From assembly GCA_016212735.1 (NCBI GenBank), contig JACRDZ010000178.1, forward strand, positions 1 to 10,605: DNA of 10,605 bases, in the 5' to 3' direction. The notes beneath the pieces were generated by a model that was given only the letters and a program-made list of their open reading frames with translations, was not told where the DNA came from and did no database searches. The stretch is from Candidatus Firestoneibacteriota bacterium (GTDB lineage: Bacteria; JACRDZ01). The translations under genes and the position numbers were made by a program. Positions 1-5,298 of this stretch are shown here, one piece after another. How positions within the stretch are numbered: position 1 is the stretch's first letter; each line of letters opens with the position of its first letter.

Positions 1-876
1 GAAGATTATTTTAATTTTTTCGGGGGGAATCCAATATATATATTAAAAGATAAAATCGTAAAGATTAACTTGAGCATAAGTAAGAAAATTTCTGTTAAAG
101 ATAAGAAAATACCGGCAGAAAATAGTAATAAGAGCGGAATTAAAGGTAAAATAGTATTCAAAGATGAACCATTAAAAGATGCTTATGCTTTTGTTTACCA
201 AAACGCTGATAGTAATCTTAAAGGTCCTGTTTTTTCATTAGCAGAACCAAGTGCTCTGGATGGGTCTTTTACAATTGAAATACCACCAGGTTCGTATTAT
301 CTGCTGGCAAAAAAGAAATTATTGAAAAGAGTTTCAAAAAGAAGGGTTCCACCTCCAGAAATTAATGGGGAAGAAGTATTAGTTCAATTTATGTATATTG
401 AAGAATTTGCTGGTCCTCTGGAAAGCGGGGATTATTATTATTTCTACGATGAAAATCCTATAAAAGTAGAGAAAGGGTTTTATTCAAATGTTATTTTAAA
501 TTGTGTAAAAAAAATAGGTAACAGTGAAAATGGATTTAATAAATTATCAGATACACGTATTGAAGGAGTAATTCTGGATAAAAATGGCAACCCTGTTGAA
601 GGTGTATATGCATTTGCTCATAAAGGTGTACAGATAAGTCTGGATCTGCCTAATCCAAAATATGTATCAAATAAAACAAAAGAAGATGGTAAATTCATTT
701 TGAATCTTGATGGAAACGGATTGTATTATATTGGAGCTAAAAAAATATTGGGGAGGACTCCGCAGTTTGGTGATTTATATGGGTATTATGTCAGCAAAGA
801 TAAAGATAACGCAATAGCTATAAAAAATGGAGAAGTAATAAAAGATATGGTCATAACTGTTTCTCCTATTGAATGA
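1..876 (+). CDS. Carboxypeptidase-regulatory-like repeat protein, 5'-truncated by window edge
   Basis: The frame is open from base 1 to a TGA at 874-876, so this is the C-terminal 291 residues of a longer protein. A TTG at 70 could pass for a start, but the codons before it encode the tail of another repeat and no ribosome binding site precedes it. There are at least two and a half modules. Each opens with a strand like IKGKIVFKDEPL or IEGVILDKNGNPVEG, typical of carboxypeptidase regulatory-like (CarboxypepD_reg) beta-sandwiches. Each then has a G-x-YY-x-x-AKK segment and ends in a D-Y/L-Y-rich turn followed by NPI or an NAI variant. The aromatic turn recurs at bases 4-33 (DYFNFFGGNP), 430-459 (DYYYFYDENP) and from 772 (DLYGYY). 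Such proteins are usually exported, and some lie near multihaem cytochromes. The N-terminus is outside the window, so localisation is unseen. The function is unknown. It converges on the minus-strand gene with one base between stops. Confidence 0.85.
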   Translation, partial: EDYFNFFGGNPIYILKDKIVKINLSISKKISVKDKKIPAENSNKSGIKGKIVFKDEPLKDAYAFVYQNADSNLKGPVFSLAEPSALDGSFTIEIPPGSYYLLAKKKLLKRVSKRRVPPPEINGEEVLVQFMYIEEFAGPLESGDYYYFYDENPIKVEKGFYSNVILNCVKKIGNSENGFNKLSDTRIEGVILDKNGNPVEGVYAFAHKGVQISLDLPNPKYVSNKTKEDGKFILNLDGNGLYYIGAKKILGRTPQFGDLYGYYVSKDKDNAIAIKNGEVIKDMVITVSPIE

Positions 877-877
877 T

Positions 878-1585
878 TTATCTAAGTTTATGTGTAATAC
901 CAATACAAAAGCTCGAGGAAAGATAGATAATACTGTTTAATACAAGCATCATCCCATACCCGATATTTGGTGCTGCAAATAAAAATAAAAAACCACCCCA
1001 GACAAATCCAAATGCATTACTTGCCAGATATATTGGAATGACTGGATTCTCTGATTTCCCCATAAATTTAATACTTAAAGTAAATATTGATCCTGATAAA
1101 ACAGAAATGCTGAGAATAAAAAGTATTGCAAATGAATAACGGATTAGAGGAGAAGTTCTATAAATATAAGATAATAAAGTTTGCATAGGCAGCCCATATA
1201 TAAAGGTAATAATAGCAATAATAATAAGCTGTATAGAAATTGAAAATACAACATTTTGTATATGCAATTTTTTTGATAAAACAGCTCCAAGCCCGCATCC
1301 AAAAAAAATTGAAAAAAGAATGAATGGTGTTGTTGTAAGCGGATTCCCCAGTATTATACTTATTCTTTGAATTAAAAAAAGTTCATTTATTATAAATCCT
1401 GCACCTATTAAGAAAAAATAAATAAGAAGAGAAAATTCTCCACTTTTAGATTGTTTTTTTAAAAAAAGCTTGAAACCAGCAAAAACAAATAAAAAAATAA
1501 CATACAGAGTTATATAAAAAAACAGATTTGGATATAACTTAAATCTGTTTATAATTGGATGTATATTAGATAATAGATATCTCAT
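878..1585 (-). CDS. Integral membrane protein, C-terminal half of a split spermidine-synthase-like membrane protein
   Basis: This 235-residue protein has about six hydrophobic segments (roughly residues 20-42, 52-72, 83-103, 112-133, 147-172 and 186-230) and no soluble domain. Two stretches, FLIGAGFIINELFLIQRIS near residue 60 and a late S-N-A-x-G-x-x-W-G-G helix, resemble the C-terminal membrane part of long spermidine-synthase-like proteins in which a SAM-fold domain sits between membrane segments. The upstream gene supplies the N-terminal membrane part and SAM-like domain, so the two products probably form one functional unit. The ATG overlaps the upstream stop as ATGA. An AAGGA six bases before it (1592-1596, complement) supports independent, translationally coupled initiation. 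A role in transport or membrane modification is possible but not shown. Confidence 0.8.
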   Translation of the reverse strand: MRYLLSNIHPIINRFKLYPNLFFYITLYVIFLFVFAGFKLFLKKQSKSGEFSLLIYFFLIGAGFIINELFLIQRISIILGNPLTTTPFILFSIFFGCGLGAVLSKKLHIQNVVFSISIQLIIIAIITFIYGLPMQTLLSYIYRTSPLIRYSFAILFILSISVLSGSIFTLSIKFMGKSENPVIPIYLASNAFGFVWGGFLFLFAAPNIGYGMMLVLNSIIYLSSSFCIGITHKLR

Positions 1586-3261
1586 TTAATTTCCTTGTTT
1601 TTTTTAAAATAAAAGAAAAAAGGATTATCATCAGTCGAAGGTGTAATATCATACATATAAGACAAATTAAAATCTTTATATGAATCTGCTTTGATCAATA
1701 ATTTTAGAGGGGGTAGAGAATTTTCCCCAGGATAAATTATATTTACATTAAAATCCTTTGCTTTTCCTGTAATAATTGCGTATTCCTTATCAGAAAAACC
1801 ATTTTTCTTAAATAGAATTGTTTTTATTCTCTGTTGTGTTTCAAGAACCACAAAATGTGATTTTGTTTGATACTGTACTGAATTTTTACATGATGCAATT
1901 ATTCTTAGAATCTCGTTTTTATAAAAATCACCGCATATTTGCAGAATCCCATTTGAAGATAATCTTGAAGAATAAATCATAAATGCTTCTTCTGTCAGGA
2001 GATGATTTTCTATATGTGAAAAACCGTTTATGGATGAGAAATCGTCAGGATGAACATATAACATTGAAATTAAATCAAAAATTTCATTATTTGACCGCAA
2101 ATATGAGCGTGCATCTTCAATAACTGTTTTAACTCCTGGTAATGAATATACATGTCCGGTATAATCACCAAAAACATGGTTAATTGCATATACTATAAGG
2201 GGATTAACTTCAATAGCGGTTGGAGTATGCCCGAAAAGAACAGGAACTATTATATCAATTCCACCGCCAGGGCCAAGTATAGCTACTTTTGATTTTTGAG
2301 GAAGAATATAATAAGGGAAAGCTGTAATATCACTTTTTAGAAACTGTACTTTATTTAAATTTCCGTCAAATTTAAGTATCATTGACCCATTATCATTATT
2401 ATTATAGAGTATGAGATCTGAATACTGTTTTCTCGACGGTTCCATAGACATTCTGGCAAATGGGATTCTTGTGTGAATTTCAGGTTCTTTTCTCACAACT
2501 ATTACTCTGGAAATATGGTTCCATTCATCCCATAATGGAATTCCATAACTTTTCCCTTTGAAATGCAAGTAAATAGTTTTCTTATTATAAGAAAATAAAA
2601 TGAGTCCTGTCAGAATAATGCAGTAAATTAAAGATACCCATATTTTCTTTTTATTGTCTCTTGAGTTTATTCTAAAACAATCATATATATAAAAAATTGC
2701 TATTAAAAAAGATGAGAAAAGAATAAGCATAAACGGATTTGCATAATGTAAAATAAAGTAGATAAAAAATGAGGCAATTCCTGCACCAAGAAGATTATAA
2801 ATATAAATTTTCTCAAATATTTCATTATGTTCTGAAATAATCAAAGAATAAATTATACCATTGAAAACCAGAGGATTTGTGATTATTATAAAAACTATAA
2901 GAATAAAAATAAATTGTATAACAAATGAAATAATACTAAAATTATCCTGGTTTTGATATTTTTGGAAGTTTTTTATTATTGTTGATAGGAATTGAGGATA
3001 ATAATTAACAGAATAAAATAGAAAATATACAAATAGAAAAGAGAATGCATAATATAATGTTAGATTAGAAAGTCTTGATTTTGTTGACTTTTTTTGTAAA
3101 TATAAAGATAGGGCATTTCCAATACCAATACCGAATAAAGATAAGGATATAAAAATAGAAGCAAAGAAAGGTGAAATAAAAACAGAAAAAATTCTGATAA
3201 GCAATAATTCATATAATAATCCAGTAAAACCAATTAAAAACATTTCAATATGTAAATTCAT
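1582..3261 (-). CDS. Membrane-anchored spermidine-synthase/methyltransferase-like protein, N-terminal part
   Basis: This 559-residue protein has about seven or eight N-terminal membrane segments (residues about 5-225) and then a soluble Rossmann domain (about 300-540). The SAM-type signature is GPGGGIDI at 330-337, with an acidic residue after the second strand (E351 in IEVNP) and EDARSYL at 382-388, as in the spermidine synthase superfamily. The strand that in true aminopropyltransferases carries the catalytic D-S-x-D reads FDLISMLYVHP (395-405) and lacks it. Polyamine synthesis is therefore unlikely, although automatic annotation would say spermidine synthase. The domain ends with PSTDDNPFFFYF, which in longer relatives is followed by more membrane helices; here they are in the next gene, and the two together make 794 residues. 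The ATG at 3261 has AGGA seven bases upstream. The substrate is unknown. It is divergent from the agmatinase gene. Confidence 0.82.
   Translation of the reverse strand: MNLHIEMFLIGFTGLLYELLLIRIFSVFISPFFASIFISLSLFGIGIGNALSLYLQKKSTKSRLSNLTLYYAFSFLFVYFLFYSVNYYPQFLSTIIKNFQKYQNQDNFSIISFVIQFIFILIVFIIITNPLVFNGIIYSLIISEHNEIFEKIYIYNLLGAGIASFFIYFILHYANPFMLILFSSFLIAIFYIYDCFRINSRDNKKKIWVSLIYCIILTGLILFSYNKKTIYLHFKGKSYGIPLWDEWNHISRVIVVRKEPEIHTRIPFARMSMEPSRKQYSDLILYNNNDNGSMILKFDGNLNKVQFLKSDITAFPYYILPQKSKVAILGPGGGIDIIVPVLFGHTPTAIEVNPLIVYAINHVFGDYTGHVYSLPGVKTVIEDARSYLRSNNEIFDLISMLYVHPDDFSSINGFSHIENHLLTEEAFMIYSSRLSSNGILQICGDFYKNEILRIIASCKNSVQYQTKSHFVVLETQQRIKTILFKKNGFSDKEYAIITGKAKDFNVNIIYPGENSLPPLKLLIKADSYKDFNLSYMYDITPSTDDNPFFFYFKKNKEIK
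1592..1596 (-). promoter_or_regulatory. Shine-Dalgarno AAGGA deciding the start of the second half-gene
   Basis: On the minus strand AAGGA lies inside the last codons of the 559-residue gene, six bases before the ATG of the 235-residue gene. The start overlaps the upstream stop (ATGA), and an in-frame TAA lies directly before the ATG. Together these favour termination and re-initiation over frameshifting to a fusion. Confidence 0.65.
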
Positions 3262-3307
3262 TTATATTTCCTGTATGTTATTATCTAAATAATATTTATT
3301 GTTGTTA

Positions 3308-3336
3308 ATGATATTATTATTTTATAGTTTTTACAA
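3308..3336 (-). promoter_or_regulatory. Candidate promoter of the spermidine-synthase-like unit
   Basis: Reading the minus strand, TTGTAA (3336-3331), 17 bases and TATCAT (3313-3308) would start transcription about 40 bases before the ATG at 3261. A second candidate, TTAACA (3308-3303), 17 bases and GATAAT (3285-3280), would leave a leader of only about 12 bases. In sequence this AT-rich, matches of this quality can arise by chance. Confidence 0.35.
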
Positions 3337-3374
3337 CGTCTTTTATTCTTGTAAAATAAAAACTGGAAATTTTA

Positions 3375-3403
3375 TTGACTTTTATAATATAATATAATAT
3401 AAT
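3375..3403 (+). promoter_or_regulatory. Strong sigma70-type promoter of the agmatinase unit
   Basis: TTGACT at 3375-3380 and a consensus TATAAT at 3398-3403 are separated by exactly 17 bases. Transcription would begin near 3410, giving a leader of about 160 bases before the agmatinase ATG. The spacer and -10 box consist of four exact tandem copies of ATAAT (3384-3403), so TATAAT also occurs at 3383, 3388 and 3393. The -10 box also forms part of a 16-base perfect palindrome (3399-3414). Confidence 0.65.
3384..3403 (+). repeat. ATAAT x4 microsatellite inside the promoter
   Basis: Four perfect copies of the pentamer ATAAT fill the spacer and -10 element of the rightward promoter. A change in copy number would shift -35/-10 spacing in five-base steps, although alternative -10 hexamers within the repeat could partly compensate. 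Confidence 0.8.
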
Positions 3404-3438
3404 AATATTATTATTTCCAAATTACTATTTTAAATACT

Positions 3439-3506
3439 GTCATTGCAATCGTTGTGAGGCAATATCCTGATAGGGGATTGTTTTTAACTTCGTTTTTAGC
3501 AATGAC
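3439..3506. repeat. Degenerate MITE-like palindromic repeat (GTCATTGC...GCAATGAC)
   Basis: The ends are an exact 8-base inverted repeat, GTCATTGC (3439-3446) and GCAATGAC (3499-3506). Inside, CAATATCC (3460-3467) and GGGGATTG (3473-3480) pair as a hairpin around the loop TGATA with one mismatch and one G-T pair. Widespread intergenic repeats of the form TGTCATTGCGAG...GGCAATC...GATTGC...CTCGCAATGACA share this layout, and the copy here looks decayed between outer and inner arms. It lies in the predicted leader of the agmatinase mRNA. No second copy is visible in the window. Confidence 0.6.
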
Positions 3507-3567
3507 TTTTGTATTTATATATATAGTTTAATGCTAGATTTTTTGATTTAGGATTTATAGGTAAAAT

Positions 3568-4455
3568 ATGGATTTAAATGGTATCAGAAGTATTAGCTGC
3601 AATTTCGGAGATTTAGATCAAGAAATCAGTAGTTTAAAAAAATCGAAATTTATGGTATTATCTATACCTTATGAACAAACAACTTCATACAAAGCAGGTA
3701 CCAAAGAAGGGCCAAAAGCAATACTTGACGCATCACGTTATATTGAATTATATGATGAGGAGTTAGATAAATGCTCTTATGAAGCTGGGATATATACTAT
3801 AGGTGAAATGCTTATTGACCATTCAGGCCCGGCTCAGATGATAAATAAGATATATAATAATGTAAAAAACTTTATTGATAGAGACAAAATTCTGATTTCT
3901 ATTGGGGGAGAACATTCCATAACACCCGGGCTTGTAAAAGCACATAAAGATATTTATCCTGATATCTCTGTTTTACAACTGGATGCTCATGCTGATTTAC
4001 GCCAGGAATATGAAGGGACTGAATTCAGTCATGCATCAGCTATAAGAAGAGTTCTGGAATTCTGTCCTGCAGTACAGGCAGGAATTAGAAGTATAAGTTA
4101 TGAAGAAGCTGAGTTTTATAAAACAACAGATAGAACCAGGATATTTTTTGCAAAAGATTTAAAAAAAGATTTAAAAGCATATTTAAATAAAATAGTGGAT
4201 TTTTTAACAGATTCAGTATATATTACAATAGATTTGGATGTATTTGATCCGTCTATAATGCCAGCAGTTGGAACTCCTGAACCTGGCGGAATAGACTGGT
4301 ATGAAATTTTAGATATACTAAAATTTGTAATTGACAGGAAAAAGATTATTGGAATAGATATGGTTGAGCTTTTGCCTCAAAAAGAAAATATCGCATCAGA
4401 TTTTTTAGCTGCAAAGCTTATCTATAAGCTTATAGGTTATATAGATAAGAAATAA
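3568..4455 (+). CDS. speB: Agmatinase (ureohydrolase/arginase family)
   Basis: The protein belongs to the Mn-dependent ureohydrolases. The expected reaction is agmatine + water to putrescine + urea in the cytoplasm. All metal-ligand motifs are present: GGEHS with H116, DAHAD with D139, H141 and D143, and DLDVFDP with D222 and D224. They are followed by the family's GTPEPGG loop. The N-terminal PYEQTTSYKAGTKEGP segment, the SHA-type segment after DAHADLR and the 295-residue length fit bacterial and archaeal agmatinases better than arginases. Other ureohydrolases (guanidinobutyrase, proclavaminate amidinohydrolase) cannot be excluded. A strong promoter lies about 160 bases upstream, and the small lipoprotein gene follows after 35 bases, so the genes are probably cotranscribed. 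No arginine decarboxylase is in the window, and the divergent spermidine-synthase-like gene lacks the aminopropyltransferase catalytic motif. Confidence 0.9.
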   Translation: MDLNGIRSISCNFGDLDQEISSLKKSKFMVLSIPYEQTTSYKAGTKEGPKAILDASRYIELYDEELDKCSYEAGIYTIGEMLIDHSGPAQMINKIYNNVKNFIDRDKILISIGGEHSITPGLVKAHKDIYPDISVLQLDAHADLRQEYEGTEFSHASAIRRVLEFCPAVQAGIRSISYEEAEFYKTTDRTRIFFAKDLKKDLKAYLNKIVDFLTDSVYITIDLDVFDPSIMPAVGTPEPGGIDWYEILDILKFVIDRKKIIGIDMVELLPQKENIASDFLAAKLIYKLIGYIDKK

Positions 4456-4490
4456 AAAAATATTATATAATGAAAGGAGGGGAGGGTTAG

Positions 4491-4727
4491 ATGAAAAAAA
4501 CAATAACTGGATTTTTAGCATGTGTAGCCGTTGTTATATTTTTAGGTCTTGCATTAACAGGCTGCGGAAAAAGTGAAGAAGGACATAAAGCTGAAGGAGA
4601 AGCTGCTACCCATGAAGTAGCAACAGAAAAACCTGCAGAAGAACATGCTGCTGCACCTGCGGCAGAAGAAGGAGCAGTACATACAGAAACTGAAGCTCCA
4701 GCTCAGGAAGCTCCTGCACATGAGTAG
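4491..4727 (+). CDS. Small Glu/Ala/His/Pro-rich lipoprotein
   Basis: This is a 78-residue protein with a lipoprotein signal peptide: MKK, a hydrophobic core and the lipobox L22-T23-G24-C25. The mature part is about 54 residues, with Gly at +2, which would permit outer-membrane sorting in a diderm. It has no recognisable fold and consists almost entirely of Glu, Ala, His, Pro and Thr, with many Glu-rich and APA-type segments. It is acidic and probably extended. A strong ribosome binding site (AAAGGAGG, 4473-4480, ten bases before the ATG) suggests high translation. It follows the agmatinase gene closely and precedes a second exported protein of very similar composition. I do not recognise a family. 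A surface spacer, metal-buffering or envelope-stress role would be a guess. Confidence 0.8.
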   Translation: MKKTITGFLACVAVVIFLGLALTGCGKSEEGHKAEGEAATHEVATEKPAEEHAAAPAAEEGAVHTETEAPAQEAPAHE

Positions 4728-4730
4728 TTG

Positions 4731-4758
4731 ACTATTTTATCATTGAATGATAAATAGT
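4731..4758 (+). other. Intercistronic hairpin after the lipoprotein gene
   Basis: ACTATTTTATCATT (4731-4744) pairs with AATGATAAATAGT (4746-4758) with a single bulged T and a one-base nominal loop, starting three bases after the stop codon. It is AT-only in most pairs and has no T-tract, so it is more likely an mRNA-end stabiliser or part of a double structure than a terminator on its own. Confidence 0.5.
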
Positions 4759-4762
4759 GAGG

Positions 4763-4800
4763 GAGATCATTAAAATATTAATATTAATTTTAATGATCTC
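4763..4800 (+). terminator. Long perfect hairpin between the two small envelope genes (weak terminator or processing site)
   Basis: Two 14-base arms, GAGATCATTAAAAT (4763-4776) and ATTTTAATGATCTC (4787-4800), are perfectly complementary around a 10-base AT loop. Only TGTTT follows, so termination is probably incomplete. The ribosome binding site of the next gene begins 12 bases later. The hairpin could let the upstream genes be expressed more than the downstream one, or protect a 3' end. Confidence 0.5.
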
Positions 4801-4812
4801 TGTTTAATAAAT

Positions 4813-4820
4813 AAAGGAGG
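4813..4820 (+). promoter_or_regulatory. Shine-Dalgarno AAAGGAGG fixing a TTG start
   Basis: AAAGGAGG ends seven bases before the TTG at 4828. The protein read from there begins with a textbook signal peptide (MKR, then a hydrophobic core), which makes the TTG the best start although no ATG is used. Confidence 0.75.
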
Positions 4821-4827
4821 ACATAAA

Positions 4828-5217
4828 TTGAAAAGGATTACAAAAATATTCATTGCTGGTTTATTTTTGTTGCTGATTACTTTATTCAGTGTAAATCTAT
4901 TTGCAAATGAAGAAGCTGCATCTGAAGATATAGTAATCGAAGAACCAGCTCCTGCGCATGTAGAACCAGCTCCTGCAGTGCATGAAGAACCAGTTCCTGC
5001 ACAAGTAGAATCAGCTCCTGCGGTGCATGAAGAACCAGCTCCTGCACAAGTAGAATCAGCTCCTGCGCAAGAAAAAATGGAAGAGCACACAGAGGAGATA
5101 GTTAATCCAGAAGAGCATAAAACTGCTCCATCTGAAGTTACTCCTCCTCCTCATTCAGAAGAATTACATGAAGAAGTACCACCTCAAGAAATTATTGAAG
5201 AAAAAAGCAATGAATAA
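4828..5217 (+). CDS. Exported Glu/Pro/Ala-rich protein with 15-residue tandem repeats
   Basis: This 129-residue protein starts at TTG, with AAAGGAGG seven bases upstream. Residues 1-26 form a Sec signal peptide (MKRITK, hydrophobic core, F-A before NEEAAS). There is no lipobox Cys, so the mature protein is probably periplasmic, secreted or wall-associated. Residues 37-81 are three tandem copies of a 15-residue unit, x-EEPAPA(H/Q)VE(P/S)APA(V/Q). The tail remains Glu/His/Pro-rich (EEHTEE, PPPHSEELHEEVPPQE). The composition matches the neighbouring lipoprotein, which suggests that they are duplicates or partners. No domain or transmembrane anchor is visible beyond the signal peptide. The sequence predicts an extended, acidic, disordered chain. 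The function is unknown. A strong terminator directly follows. Confidence 0.78.
   Translation: MKRITKIFIAGLFLLLITLFSVNLFANEEAASEDIVIEEPAPAHVEPAPAVHEEPVPAQVESAPAVHEEPAPAQVESAPAQEKMEEHTEEIVNPEEHKTAPSEVTPPPHSEELHEEVPPQEIIEEKSNE
4936..5070 (+). repeat. Three in-frame tandem repeats of 45 nt
   Basis: Copies lie at 4936-4980, 4981-5025 and 5026-5070. The second and third are nearly identical, each starting CATGAAGAACCAG and containing GTAGAATCAGCTCCTGCG. The first is more diverged. Each unit is 15 codons, so copy-number change would keep the frame and alter only the length of the protein. Confidence 0.85.
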
Positions 5218-5223
5218 ATAACC

Positions 5224-5252
5224 AAAAGCAGGGGATTTTTTCCCCTGCTTTT
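5224..5252 (+). terminator. Rho-independent terminator of the agmatinase/small-protein unit
   Basis: AAAAGCAGGGGA (5224-5235) and TCCCCTGCTTTT (5241-5252) form a perfect 12-bp stem with a GC-rich core around a five-T loop. The 3' arm ends in TTTT. It starts seven bases after the TAA of the repeat protein. The leading A-run would make it usable in the opposite direction too. Confidence 0.88.
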
Positions 5253-5298
5253 CTATACAAGAAAAAACCATATAAATTCACAAAATGAATATGAATAA

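Larger units (their letters stand above)
3262..3567. other. Divergent intergenic region with two promoters and a degenerate palindromic repeat
   Basis: These 306 bases carry no supportable gene. From left to right they hold the ribosome binding site and candidate promoters of the minus-strand unit, and an extremely AT-rich core with a strong rightward promoter. A 68-bp MITE-like inverted repeat follows, then an AT-rich leader ending at the agmatinase start. The agmatinase ribosome binding site is modest (TAGG, seven bases before the ATG). Confidence 0.7.

Noticed and set aside
70..72. TTG as the start codon of the left repeat protein
   Set aside because: The same frame is open to base 1, encodes a recognisable repeat tail, and no Shine-Dalgarno precedes the TTG.
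1582..1605. Programmed -1 frameshift at the A8 run joining the two half-genes
   Set aside because: In the -1 frame a TAA lies immediately before the ATG of the second gene and another at the start of the A-run, so a fused product by simple -1 slippage there is blocked. Re-initiation at ATGA fits better.
1582..3261. Naming the 559-residue protein speE (spermidine synthase)
   Set aside because: The catalytic D-S-x-D motif is missing, and the domain is embedded in membrane segments.
4936..5070. CRISPR-like array
   Set aside because: The repeats are directly adjacent without spacers, in frame, and code for a clean 15-residue protein repeat.
4770..5090. Minus-strand open frame encoding a Cys/Ser/Gly-rich 106-residue protein
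   Set aside because: It is the antisense image of the PAPA/EEP codon repeats of the + strand exported protein. It has no ribosome binding site, and its odd composition is explained by the repeat.
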